Of a stretch of DNA of 64,000 bases, positions 11,423-23,044 are shown piece by piece. The stretch comes from Lithobates sylvaticus. Taxonomy: Eukaryota; Chordata; Amphibia; Anura; Ranidae. The notes beneath the pieces are model-generated. The model worked only from the letters and a program-made list of their open reading frames with translations, was not told the origin of the DNA and searched no databases. The number at the start of each line of letters is the position of its first letter. The stretch's first letter is position 1. The stretch is taken from NCBI GenBank assembly GCA_028564925.1, contig CM053032.1, positions 122,593,490 through 122,657,489 of the forward strand. Reading direction: 5' to 3'. A program made the translations under genes and the position numbers.

Positions 11423-11515
11423 AAAATAGTTCTGGGCTCGCCGAGCGCGCGAACACCCGGTGCTCGATGCGAACATGGGTTCGCATCGAGCACCGGGCCC
11501 ATCCCTATTGACCAT

Positions 11516-12220
11516 GAAACCATGAAAGGGTCTGAAATTGGGGAGCTCTCCCTTTACATTCTGTTCTTTCACCGGAGCAAGAAGAATCACTCCAACAGAG
11601 ACAAAGACAGTAATAAAAAGATAGTATTAGTACAAATTTGGAAAGGTTTAAACATTTTGGAGTCGGCACAATCCATGCAAACCTGAAAACGTGAAAATGT
11701 GACAGGTAGCTGCAGTGGAGACACCATAACTTACCGTGAAGATGTGATGCCACATCTATAGAAAATGAATGAAAGGTACCCAGCCAAACAATGAAAGTAG
11801 TAACCATGTAACAAAGTGAAAACGACACGTAACTGGGTGCGGAACATGACTGTGTGAGAAACGTTAGCAGACTGAGAAAAGTAACCTACGACAGGAATGT
11901 AAGCTGCGTGAAGGAACTTGACTGAATGAGAAACGTGAGTAGCGTTAGCAACGTGCGACTATGTGAAACGTGAGCTGCATGAGAACCGAGGCTGCATGAG
12001 AAACGCAAACTGTATGAAAATGTGGATGCATTATAAACGTAAGAAAAACGTGAGTGCGTAGGAAACGTAAGTTGCGTGAGAAAAAGAAAATTACATGAGA
12101 AAACTAATTGCAAGAGAAACGTAAAATGCAAGAGAAACGTAAAATGCAAGAGAAACGTAAGTTAGTATGAGAAAAACGTGAGTTGCACGAGATATGTAAG
12201 CTGCATGAGAACAGATTAGG
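11516..12220. repeat. Degenerate tandem repeat (AAACGTGAGCTGCATGAG type)
   Basis: From about 11690 the sequence is made of loosely conserved units of roughly 18-20 bp, such as GAGAAACGTAAGTTGCATGA, with many substitutions and small length changes. It is an old minisatellite. I see no gene. Confidence 0.6.
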
Positions 12221-13334
12221 AGACTTGCCACTGAACAAGCCAATTAAAAACAATCCTCAATCTGTTACAAACCCATATACATGATGGGTAACCTGTAGTG
12301 ATAGAACGTAGTTAGCCCTGCTGTGTGAAAACGTGTCAACACACTGAAATACGTACCTGAACTGCCTGGAAATCAACAAACAGACCCCTGAGAAACCCTG
12401 CTGCAACGTAGAAAACCACCACTACGGAAGGAAACAATACACACAGCAGTTACACAGAATAACGCGTATGTACCTGAAGCGTCAGGTTTGAATAAATAAA
12501 AATAAAACCACCCCTGAAAACCAGTGTGAGGAAAACAAATAATAATACTTACCTGAAATGGACGGGAAAACAAAAGAAAAAATGCAAAGAATGCGACTTC
12601 ATGCCTCCAGTAGATGTGTAGAAACAAAACCAGGAACATAACATGCAACTACCACTCCAAAACGACAAAAAAGTCAAAATAACAGAAAATAACTTAAACG
12701 AGACACTTGCCCTGGACTTACCAGAGTATGGTGGCTAGGTGAGGATGGATCGTGAACATACCTACCTGTAAAGCCATCCCCCCTTATGGATGTGGGGTCT
12801 CCTCAGTGGTCTCCTCAGTGGTCTGCTCATGAGCACTGAAAGGGAAGGGGCCGCATGACGACTCCCCGGCCCCAGCAAATGACAGTAAAAGGATGATGTG
12901 GTCCCAAATGAAACCCAGCATCCCCCCTGAACTAAGGCTGCCCAGGTGAAACCCCTTCAAACCGCCCTGCCCAGCATGCAGACATGTGTCAACTACATGC
13001 AACCTGCAACACGATAAATCCACCACAACAACCAACCAATGATTGCTGGATATGTTAGCACAATATGGTATGCTTTATTAATTGTTCAGAGATAGAGACC
13101 AGACTGGCCATGTGCAGTATGATGATCCCATAGAACACAGACCAGACCCCATCTGTCCAGCGATGAGACTCAGGGAACAGGTCTGCAGCGCAATGCCTAT
13201 AGAGCTCTGGGCCCTACTCTGTACATGGATAAAGTATAGAGATTCGCCATAATCACTTACACATATTCCTGGAAGAAAGACGTGCTTTCCAGTGCTAGTG
13301 ACAGAGGCGGAACATCGTGTCACATGACACCCTG
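12221..13334. other. Unassigned, no supported gene
   Basis: No convincing reading frame. The minus strand holds several CAGGTA or CAGGTAAGT donor-like strings (near 12354, 12470, 12550, 12760), so a spliced non-coding transcript is conceivable. This is weak, since such strings arise by chance. A 14-bp direct repeat (TCTCCTCAGTGG) occurs near 12800-12825. Confidence 0.3.
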
Positions 13335-15004
13335 ACTCAATTTTAGTCAGACATTTAGGCCAAAATGTATTCAGCTACATGTCTTTGGTAAAAAAAAATG
13401 TCAATAAGCGTATATTTATTGGTTTGCGCAAAAGTTATAGCGTCTACAAAGTAGGGTCAATTTTCTGGAATTTACGCAGCTTTTAGTTTATGACTGCCTA
13501 TCTAATTTCTTGAGATGCTAAAATGGCAGGGCAGTACAAATCCCCCTAAATGACCCCATTTTGGAAAGTAGACACCCCAAGGAAATTGCTGAGAGGCATA
13601 TTGAGCCTATTGAATATTTCATTTTTTTGTCACAAGTGGTTGAAAAAAAAAAAAAAATTAACACAAAGTTGTCACTAAATGATATATTGCTTACTCATGC
13701 CATGGTTATATGTGGCTATACACACCAAAATACACTCTACTGCTTCTCCTGAGTATGGGGATGTCACATGTGTGAGACTTTTTGGGAGCCTAGCCACATA
13801 CAGGACCCTGAAAACCAAGCACCGCCGTCAGGATTTCTAAGGGCATATATTTTTGATTTCACTCCTCACTACCTATTAGGGATGAGCCGAACACCCCCCC
13901 CCCCCCGTTCGGCTCGCACCAGAACCCGCGAACGGACCTAAAGTCCGTGCAAGCTTTAGAACCCTATTAGTTTTAATGGATGCGAACGTTCGAAATTAAA
14001 AGTGCTAATTTTAAAGGCTAATATGCATGTTAATGTCATAAAAAGTGTTTGGGGACCTGGGTCCTGCCCCAGGGGACATGTATCAATGCAAAAATGTTTT
14101 TTAAAAACGGCCATTTTTTTCAGGAGCAGTGATTTTAATAATGCTTAAATTGAAACAATAAAAGTGTAATATTCCTTTAAATTTCGTACCTGGGGGGTGT
14201 CTATAGTATGCATGTAAAGGGGCGCATGTTTCCCGTGTTTAGAACTGTCTCTGCAAAAAGTGTAATTTTTGCAAGTAAAAAAGCTATTTAAAATCACTCG
14301 CGGCTAATGTGAATTGACGGCTCCCGTAATACAGAGAACAGTCATTCATTGAAAGTCATTCATAAAAAAAAAGTCATTGATAAAAAATAAAAAAAAATGA
14401 AAAAAGAAAAAGCGTGGGGGTCCCCCCAAATTCAATAACCAGGCCCTTCAGGTCTGGGATGGATATTAAGGGGAACCCCAGCCAAAAAAAAACATGGCGT
14501 AGGGTCCCCCTCAAAATCCATACCAGACCCTTGAGGTCTGGGATGGATTTTAAGGGGAACCCTAGCCCAAAAAAAATGGCGTGGGGTCCCCCTCAAAATC
14601 CATACCAGACCCTTATCCGAGCACGCAACCTGGCAGGCCGCAGGAAAAGAGGGGGGGACGAGAGCGCCCCCCCCTCCCGCCTGAACCGTACCAGGCCACA
14701 TGCCCTCAACATTGGGAGGATGCTTTGGGGGTCTAAAACCCCCAAAGCACCTTGTCCCCATGTTGATGAGGACAAGGGCCTCTTCCCCACAACCCTGGCC
14801 ATTGGTTGTGGGGGTCTGCGGGCGGGGGGCTTATCGGAATCTGGAAGCCCCCTTTAACAAGGGGACCCCAGATCCCGGCCCCCCATCTTGCGCTGGTCTT
14901 CTCGTCCTTCTCGTCCGGCATCTTCTTCCATGGCGTCGGCATCTGTTCTTCTGTCGGGCCGCTCCTCGCAATGGGAGGCTCCCGCTGTGTGAGGCTCCGC
15001 TCCG

Positions 15005-15150
15005 TCTGACAGGTCTTTTATAACGGAGGGCACCTGGTGACCCCGCCCCCCTCTGACGTCATGGGGAAAGCCATAGGGAATTCCCCATGACGTCCCCGTG
15101 CGTCAGAGGGGGCGGGGTCACCAGGTGCCCTCCATTATAAAAGACCTGTC
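15005..15150. promoter_or_regulatory. Divergent promoter-like core, module copy 1
   Basis: TGACGTCA (CRE-type) lies at 15054-15061, with GC boxes CCCCGCCCCCC and GGGGGCGGGG on both sides. TATA boxes face outward on both sides: TTTTATAACG near 15017 (minus) and TTATAAAAG near 15135 (plus). Each lies about 60 bp from the centre. The layout is that of a compact bidirectional promoter; activity is inferred. Confidence 0.6.
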
Positions 15151-15377
15151 AGACGCAGCGAAGCCTCACACAGCGGGAGCCTCCCATTGCGAGGAGCGGC
15201 CCAAGAAGAGACACCGACACCGACGCCGACGCCATGGAAGAAGATGCCGGACGAGAAGGACGAGAAGACCAGCGCAAGAAGAAGCGGATCGGAGGAAGAA
15301 GAAAATGGAAGAAGAAGATGGAAGAAGATGACGGAAGGAGAAGATGAAGAAACCGAAGGATGAAGAAAGAAGATTTT

Positions 15378-15480
15378 AATAAAGGAATTGTCAAAGACCG
15401 TCTCCTGTCATTTTTACCATTTTTTTGACACTTTTTTGCTGAAATGGTAGGGGTACTTTTGTACCCCCTTACCATTTCAC
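15378..15480 (+). terminator. AATAAA signal followed by a hairpin, module copy 1
   Basis: AATAAA at 15378-15383 ends the purine-rich stretch. About 60 bp later a strong inverted repeat spans 15441-15480 (arms GAAATGGTAGGGGTAC and GTACCCCCTTACCATTTC). The same pair follows in the other module copies. It may mark a transcript 3' end. Confidence 0.5.
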
Positions 15481-17049
15481 ACAGGGGGGGGGGGCGGGAT
15501 CTTGGGGTCCCCTTGTTAAAGGGGGCTTCCAGATTCCGATAAGCCCCCCGCCCGCAGACCCCCACAAACAATGGCCAGGGTTGTGGGGAAGAGGCCCTTG
15601 TCCTCATCACATGGGGACAAGGTGCTTTGGGGGTCTCAGACCCCCAAAGCATCCTCCCAATGTTGAGGGCATGTGGCCTGGTACGGTTCAGGCCGCTCTC
15701 GTCCCCCCCTCTTTTCCTGCGGCCTGCCAGGTTGCGTGCTCGGATAAGGGTCTGGTATGGATTTTGAGGGGGGCCCCACGCCATTTTTTTTGGCAAGGGT
15801 TCCCCTTAAAATCCATCCCAGACCTCAAGGGTCTGGTATGGATTTTGAGGGGGACCCTACGCCATTTTTTTTTTGGCTGGGGTTCCCCTTAATATCCATC
15901 CCAGACCTGAAGGGCCTGGTTATTGAATTTGGGGGGACCCCCACGCTTTTTTTTTTGTTTTTTATCAATGAATGACAGTTCTCTGTGTTACAGGAGCCAT
16001 CAATTCATTAGCCGCGAGTGCTTTTAAATAGCTTTTTTCCTGCAAAAATGACACTTTTTGCAGGGAAAGTTCTAAGCACAGGAAACCTGCCCCCCTTCAC
16101 AGGCCACCTATAGACACCCCCCAGATGTGATACTGCAATGCTGTTCTAACAGCACGCACACACAAATCCCCAGAAATAGAGCATATATTGTCAGCAGTCA
16201 GCAACACACTGACACGCTGACACTGAAACATAATATGCGTGGCCGCCGCCGCGGCGGCCTCTTATACCGTGGGGCGTGTACTAAAGCCCCTGAGCTATAA
16301 TTGGCTACAGGCATCCTGCCTGTAGCCAATTATGGCTCTCCTCGCTGCCGGCGCTGTGATTGGCCAAGCATGCAGGGTCACAGTGCATGCTTGGCCAATC
16401 ATCAGCCAGCATTGCACTGCGACTAGCGCAATGCATTGCGGGCCGCTCGCATCACACGAATTTGATGCGAGCGGCCCAAATAGTTCTGGGTTCGAATCGA
16501 ACACCGGGCCCATCCCTACTACCTATCACAGTTTCAAAGGCCATAAAGCAAAATGACAAACTTTTTTTTCTTGCACAAAGTTGTCACTAAATGATATATT
16601 GCTCAAACATGCCATGGACATATGTGAAATTACACCCTAAAATACATTCTGTTGCTTCTCCTGATTACGGGGATACCACATGTGTGAGACTCTACACAAC
16701 CCTGAAAACCCAATCACCGCCTTCAGGCTTTCTAAGGGCGTAAAATGGTGATTTCATTTCCTCACTACCTATCACAGTTTCAGGGGCCCTGAAATGTCAA
16801 GATAGCACAAAACACCCGAAATGACCCCATTTTGGAAAGAAGACACTTCGAGCTATTTTTCGAGAGGCATGTTGAGTCCATGGAACATTTTTATGTCTTG
16901 CCACAAGTTTTGGAAAAATGTATTTTCATTTTTATTTTTTTACACAAAGTTGTCACTAAATGATAGTGTTTAAACATGGCATGGTTATATGTGGAATTAC
17001 AGCCCAAAATACATTCTACTGCTTCTCATGAGTACAGGCATACCACGTG

Positions 17050-17833
17050 TGTGGGAAGTGGCATTCGGGGCTGACAGTGGCTGGAGCTCCGAGTGGGTCC
17101 CCAAAAAGCCACGGGCATGCACATTTGTGTTATAAGCCCCGAGCGCTGCTGCCAAGCGGGGTCCAATCTCACCCCGAGAGCGGACGAGTGACATAGCAGG
17201 TCCTGCCTTCAGGAGCCTGCAGCGCCTATGATGGACGTCCCACTGGTACAATGCCGGGACCGCGGGACATGTGACATCCATCATAGGCGCTGCAGGCTCC
17301 AGAAAAGGGGGAATTACAATGCGGCCGCCACGCCACTGTGAGAAGATCCCTACTCGGCACTTGGGCAGGCGGCTCTCCTCTCCTGTCATGGCTCTGACTG
17401 CCTGGAGTGCCTGCTGTCTACTCTACTGGGATGGGTGGCCCGCTGAGCTGCAGGAGGAGGTCACGTCACCTGAAGTCTGGTCAGGTAGGACAGTGCGTGC
17501 CAGTGTGGGTCAGTGTATGTCAGGTAGGTCAGTGTATGTCAGGTAGGTCAGTGTGTGTCAGGTAGGTCAGTGTGCGTCAGTGTATGTCAGGTAGGTCAGT
17601 GTATGTCAGGTAGGTCAGTGTGGGTCAGTGTATGTCAGGTGGGTCAGTGTGTGTCAGGTAGGTCAGTGTATGTCAGATAGGTAGGTCAGTGTATGTCAGG
17701 TAGGTGAGTGTAATGGTTAGTGTGCATCAGGTAGGTCAGTGCGCATCATGTAGGTAACACCCCTACCCCCCCCGGTGTCAGGCTCAGATTTCAAGCTGAA
17801 GCCCCTGATCTTTTTGACACCTAGCAACGCCCC
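17050..17833. mobile_element. Insert in the inverted-repeat family, hAT-like right end
   Basis: It interrupts the host motif ACCACGTGTG / TATGTGGGACTTTTTGGCAG. The right end read in reverse is CAGGGGCGTTGCTAGGTGTC, typical of hAT termini. The left end is less clear, so the boundary is approximate. It holds a GC-rich region with an inverted repeat (CTATGATGGA near 17225, TCCATCATAG near 17276) and a minisatellite. Confidence 0.5.
17480..17760. repeat. 19-bp minisatellite
   Basis: The unit is GTCAGTGTATGTCAGGTAG, about 14 copies with substitutions and partial units. Every unit ends with CAGGTAGGT, which matches a splice-donor consensus. Confidence 0.9.
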
Positions 17834-18533
17834 TGTATGTGGGACTTTTTGGCAGTCTAACCGCGTATAGGACCCTGAAATCACTACCTTCATGCTTTCT
17901 AAGGGTGTAAAATTTTTGATTTCACAACTTACTGCCTATCACATTTCCGGAGGCCATAAAATGCCAAGATAGCAACCCCCCCTCCCCCCATTTTGGCAAG
18001 TAGACACCCCAAGCTATTTGCTGAGAGGCATGTTGAGTATTTTGCAGATATCGATTTTTATCACAACGTTTTAAAAATTAAAAAAAGAAAAAAATAATCC
18101 TTTTCTTTCTCCATTTTCAAAAACATATGAGAGCTGCACAATACTTACCATGCCTCTTAGCAAATACCTTGGGGTGTCTACTTTCCAAAATGGTGTCACT
18201 TGGGGGGGTTGTGCTATCTTGACATTTCAGGGCCTCCGTAACTGTGATAGGTAGCGAGGAGTAAAATCACCATTTACGCCCTTAGCCCAGATTTTTTCCG
18301 ATGGATTTTGTCCGACACTGGTGTTGCATACACACGGTCGGACAAAGTTGTCGGAAAATCCAATCATTCTGAACGTGGTGACGTTTGTTGCGTACAACGG
18401 AACTACGTAGAGGCTAGTAGCCAATAGCTTTGGTCTGAGCATGCGTGGCACTTTGTCCGTCGGAAATTCTCTACACACGATCGGAAAAAGTCCGATCGGA
18501 CTTTGTTGTCGGAAAATTTGAGAGCAGGACCTT

Positions 18534-19060
18534 GAAAGGGTTAATCCAGTGTCTAGGGTAGTCCCTTAATACCTCTCAGACCTCAGATCCAATGTATTGT
18601 ATAATTTCAGATATCTGGAATCAATTCTCAAAGAACCATATACAACGACACTCACACCATGCTGTCTTTTGAGAATTAATTGTATTGAGTTATCACAAAG
18701 CACTTCATATAGTAAATTAGACATCACACAGGATAAGACATGCACAGTAAATATCAAGACGGTTACAGCTGGTAAAAACAAAACAAACAGTAATTGTTCT
18801 CTGTTCTAAACTAGCTATAAGAATGTGTGTAGATAAAGGAGTATGTGAGAATAGCTGAAGTAGCTACAGTAGCTGAAGGAATGCTGAGAAAGTCTGTGGA
18901 AGTATCAGATATGTGTGTGAGAACACATGAGTTAGGAGAATCTCATGTTGAGACAGTTATCTGAGAAGTCAAAGGGGTGTTCAAACTGTACATATTGTGA
19001 AATGGAAGTTTGTGAATATTAAGATGGCTGACAGAAACAAGATGGATGCTTAGCATAACC
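18534..19060 (-). repeat. 3' LTR of the endogenous retrovirus
   Basis: Matches 29408-29934 over its full length with about 12 mismatches. The internal side is preceded (minus strand) by the purine-rich tract. Confidence 0.92.
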
Positions 19061-19079
19061 CCCTCTTTAAGTCATGAAT

Positions 19080-20640
19080 ATGACTTACTACAGATCCGCA
19101 GCCTCCTGAAATCTAGGGTTCTTGCTACATTTGTTATATTCTTTTACATAAAGCTGCAGATATTGTGTATATGCGTGAGAAGGTTGGTCTGGTGTAGTGC
19201 ATTTGCTAATACAAAGTAGAATAAGCTTGAAAATCAGGTAGCCTATCAATCCTAACAATCCTAACAATAGTACTATGATAATCATAATCACTATGTCCTT
19301 TAACCATGAAAACATTCCACCTAAACCTGAACTAGAAAAGGGGTTCCATCCATAATTACCTATGTCCCTTGCTTGTTTCATTAATTAATTTACCTGTGTT
19401 CGTTGTTGATTAATAACATCATTGTAGTCTGGGATTTCCAGGCTGGTATTGTGAAACCAGGTACAACATTCATAATCTTGGGTCATTTCGCATAAACCTG
19501 TTAGAGCTGTACTCATGCTTTCAATAGCCAATTCGTGTAACTCTAGTTGTCTTCTGATTGCTTTGAGCTCGACATTGAGTAGTCCTATATCTTGGGAGTT
19601 TTTTTAACATAACATAATTTATTAGACTTGTGTAGTTATTTAATTTGTCCATCATGGTTATGCTCCATCCTGTCCAGGATGGAAACCATGCCCATGACTT
19701 ATCTGAAGCAGAAAACATAGGTGGGTTTTCTCTCTTGTATTTATAAGTTAACCTATGTACTGGACTTGAAGTAACTTGTATGTGATGTTCTTGATTCTGG
19801 CCTAGGGCTGACATGACTGGTACCAACTGTGCTAAATAACACCATCCTTTCACTCTGTGGGGATCCATGGGTAACAAATTTTACCACAGCATATGTATGT
19901 ATTGTTTCCCAATGAAAAACCTTTTTAGAGAACTACTTAGGGGCTCAGCGCCACCCCCAAATGTAGCACTAATAAGTTTACTCACAAGTATCCCAGAGGT
20001 TGTATTCTTGTATGTAGTAAGTTCACTAATGGTGTTGTTAAGGGATTGATTTTTGTAACTACACATATGACCTATGATAATTTTACTGGTGTGGAAGGGA
20101 AATGTTGAAATGTTAACTACTGACTTGGAGCACATACCTACTCCTTTGGATGTATTGCCTAACTGAACACACCACTCGGGTTCATGTGTCCTTCCTAAAG
20201 TGTAAAACATAATACTCTGATTGCGGTACCCTTCTGAGACATTCTTAATACTTAAGACTAGAGTGTTTTCCAATAATGACTTGAGGTTTAGAGGGACAGC
20301 TAAAAGTGGCATCTGAGCAGTTTCTGGGTGTAACTTACTACAAATCCAGCATTTTTCATATCCTGACTTTCTAGCATAAGCATATTTAAATTTTACCAGT
20401 AACATTTTTCCAGAAAACCCTGTTTCTTTGATCAGTTCATTAGAGACATCTCTTTTACTGCGATTTCTGAGGTGAAAGTCAGTATGGTTGGTGTGTGTTT
20501 CGTTTTTGCCACATATGAGTTTCAAGGCACCTAAGTCATCAGAATGATAGATACAGTTAGATATTATACACACTGGGACAAAGATCAGAAGTAGGGATGA
20601 GCTTCGAGTTCGAGTCGAACTCATGTTCGACTCGAACATT
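19080..20640 (-). pseudogene. Retroviral env region (fossil)
   Basis: Minus-strand remains of an envelope gene, with cysteine- and N-glycosylation-site-rich surface-like sequence followed by a long hydrophobic segment typical of the transmembrane subunit anchor. It lies between pol and the 3' LTR as expected. It is a broken fossil; the hAT element 20592-24527 cuts its 5' side. Confidence 0.8.
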
Positions 20641-21132
20641 GCCTGTTCGCCTGTTCAGCGAACAGCGAACAATTTGGGGTGTTCGCGGCAAATTCGAAAA
20701 GCCGCGAAAGTCTACCTGTCTGTAAAAGTCTATGGGAGAAATCTCAAGTGCTAATTTTAAAAGCCTATATGCAAGTTATTGTCATAAAAAGTGTTTGGGG
20801 ACCTGGGTCCTGCCCCAGGGGACATGTATCAATGCAAAAAAAGTTTTAAAAACGGCAGTTTTTTCAGGAGCAGTGATTTTAATAATGCTTAAAGTGAAAC
20901 AATAAAAGTGTAATATTCCTTTAAATTTCGTACCTGGGGGGTGTGTATAGTATGCATGTAAAGGGCGCATGTTTCCCATGCTTAGAACTGTCCCTGCACA
21001 AAGTGTCATTTTTGCAGGAAAAAAAGCTATTAAAAATCACTCGCGGCTATAATGAATTGCCGGCTCCCGTAATACAGAGAACAGTCATTCATTGAAAGTC
21101 ATTGATAAAAAAATTAAAAAATAAATAAAAAA

Positions 21133-22757
21133 GCGTGGGGGTTCCCCCAAATTCAATTACCAGGCCCTTCAGGTCTGGGATGGATTTTAAGGGGAACCCC
21201 ACACAAAAAAAAAAAAAAAATGGCGTGGGGTCCCCCTCAAAATCCATACCAGACCCTTATCCGAGCACGCAACCTGGCAGGCCGCAGGAAAAGAGGGGGG
21301 GGGGGCGAGAAGGGCCCCCCTCCCTCCTGAACCATACCAGGCCACATGCCCTCAACATTGGGAGGATGCTTTGGGGTTCTGTGACCCCTCAAAGCACCAT
21401 GTCCCCATGTTTATGGGGACAAGGACCTCATCCCCACAACCCTGGCCGTTGGTTGTGGGGGTCTGCGGGCAGGGGGCTTATCGGAATCTGGAAGCCCCCT
21501 TTAACAAGGGGACCCCCAGATCCCGGCCTCCCCCCCTGTGTGAAATGGTAAGGGGGTACTTACCCCTACCATTTCACCAAAAAAGTGACAAAAATTTTAA
21601 AAATGACAGGAGACAGTCTTTGACAATTTCTTTATTAAAATCTTCTTTCATCTTTTTTCTGGTCTTCTTCCTTTCTTCATCCTTTGGTTTCTGCATCTTC
21701 TTCTTACATCTTCTTCTTACATCTTCTTCCATCATCTTCTTCCTCCGATCTTCTTGCTCTGGTCTTCTCGTCCGGCATCTTCTTCCATGGCGTCTGCGTC
21801 TTTTCTTCTGTGTCGGGCCGCTCCTCGCAATGGGAGGCTCCCGCTGTGTGAGGCTTCGCTCCGTCTGACAGCTCTTTTATAACGGAGGGCAGGGCCACCT
21901 GGTGACCCCGCCCCCCTCTGATGTATGGGGACTTGATGGGGACTTCCCTATGGCTTTCCCCATGACGCCAGAGGGGGCGGAGCGAAGCCTCACACAGCGG
22001 GAGCCTCCCATTGCGAGGAGCGGCCCGACACAGTAGAAAAGACGCCGACGCCGTGGAAGAAGATGCCGAACGAGAAGACCAGAGCAAGAAGCGTATCGGA
22101 GAAAGAAGAAGATGGAAGAAGAAGATGAAGAAACCGAAGGATGAAGAAAGGAAGAAGACCAGAAGAAAGAAGATGAAAGAAGATTTTAATAAAGGAATTG
22201 TCAAAGACCGTCTCCTGTCATTTTTAACAGTTTTGTCACTTTTTTGGTGAAATGGTAGGGGTACAAAAACCTTACCATTTCACACGGGGGGGGGGGGGGG
22301 ATCTGGGGGTCCCCTTGTTAAAGGGGGCTTCCAGATTCCGATAAGCCCCCCGCCCGCAGACCCCCACAACCAATGGCCAGGGTTGTGGGGAAGAGGCCCT
22401 TGTCCTCATCAACATGGGGACAAGGTGCTTTGGGGGGGACCCCAAAGCATCCTCCCAATGTTGAGGGCATGTGGCCTGGTACGGTTCAGGCGGGAGGGGG
22501 GGCCGCTCTCGTCCCCCCCTCTTTTCTTGCAGCCTGCCAGGTTGCGTGCTCGGATAAGGGTCTGGTGTGGATTTTGAGGGGGACCCCACGCCATTTTTTT
22601 TGGCTGGGGTTCCCCTTAAAATCCATCCCAGACCTCAAGGGTCTGGTATGGATTTTGAGGGGGACCCTACGCCATTTTTTTTTGGCTGGGGTCCCCCTTA
22701 ATATCCATCCCAGGCCTGAAGTACCTGGTTATTGAATTTGGGGGGACCCCCACGCTT
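21133..22757. repeat. Palindromic cargo module, copy 2
   Basis: Same block order as copy 1, centred near 21935. The left arm keeps the 40-bp hairpin (21540-21577), the TTTATTAAAATCTTC signal (reverse) and the TATA box at about 21874-21882. The right arm has lost its TATA segment but keeps the purine stretch, AATAAA (about 22189) and a hairpin at 22239-22284. Confidence 0.88.
21870..21990. promoter_or_regulatory. Promoter-like core, module copy 2 (one side reduced)
   Basis: The minus-facing TATA box (TTTTATAACGG) and GC box CCCCGCCCCCC are present. The right side retains GGGGGCGGAGC but the plus-facing TATA segment is deleted. The central CRE is eroded (TGATGTATG, TGACGCC). Confidence 0.5.
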
Positions 22758-23044
22758 TTTTTAAAAAACATTTTTATTTTTTATCAATGACTTTTTTTTT
22801 ATGAATGACTTTCAATGAATGACTGTTCTCTGTGTTACGGGAGCCGTCAATTCACATTAGCCGCGAGTGATTTTAAATAGCTTTTTTTCTTGAAAAAATG
22901 ACACTTTTTGCAGGGACAGTTCTAAGTACAGGAAACATGCGCCCCTTCACAGGCATACTATAGACACCCCCCAGGTACGAAATTTAAAGGAATATTACAC
23001 TTTTATTGTTTCAATTTAAGCATTATTAAAATCACTGCTCCTGA

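Larger units (their letters stand above)
2926..11507 (-). mobile_element. hAT transposon, nearly complete (8.6 kb)
   Basis: The ends are TAGGGATGAG and CATCCCTA, flanked by a perfect 8-bp duplication TTGACCAT at 2918-2925 and 11508-11515, as expected of hAT insertions. The minus strand carries a BED-finger transposase (8345 to 5172). A CAAT/TATA promoter region lies at its far right, a 64-bp tandem array between promoter and gene, and two more arrays lie between gene and left end. The left 400 bp and right 300 bp recur in 13877-16518, and the left-type end recurs in 20592-24527, so this is the family's autonomous or recently autonomous form. Confidence 0.93.
14411..15955. repeat. Palindromic cargo module, copy 1
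   Basis: Outer ends GCGTGGGGGTCCCCCCAAAT and its complement mirror each other around about 15070. Each arm has GGGTCCCC blocks, a CTTATCCGAGCACGCAACC block, CAACATTGGGAGGATGC, a GGGGGCTTATCGGAATCTGG block, a purine-rich stretch and the central promoter-like core. The left arm is shortened: the hairpin and AATAAA part between about 14880 and 14900 is missing. The many small frames here are shadows of GC-rich repeats. Confidence 0.9.
13877..16518. mobile_element. Non-autonomous hAT carrying the palindromic cargo module
   Basis: The ends TAGGGATGAG and CATCCCTA have a perfect 8-bp duplication CTACCTAT at 13869-13876 and 16519-16526. The left 430 bp match the left end of the 2926-11507 element. 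The right 260 bp match its right end, palindromes included. The transposase is absent and is replaced by the palindromic module at 14411-15955. Confidence 0.95.
13335..18284 (+). repeat. Inverted-repeat family, forward arm (with insertions)
   Basis: Units of about 300 bp carry GACCCCATTTTGGAAAG, GTAGACACCCCAAG, GTTGTCACTAAATGATATAT, TTCTCCTGAGTA and CTAAGGGC in this order. Copies start near 13550, 16800 and 17980, and degenerate forms lie between. After about 18100 the same motifs run in reverse complement. Two younger elements interrupt it (13877-16518 and about 17050-17833). The family also flanks the piggyBac sequence at 30-32 and 58 kb and is probably part of a large TTAA element. Confidence 0.65.

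Noticed and set aside
12373-13035. Minus-strand 83-91-codon frames as candidate host exons
   Set aside because: No conserved domain and no clear acceptor/donor pair; not supported.
14414-15892. Many overlapping 60-200-codon frames on both strands in the cargo modules
   Set aside because: They mirror each other on both strands, are Gly/Pro/Arg-rich or Lys/Glu-rich by base composition, and shift frame with 19-bp indels; shadows of the palindrome, not genes.
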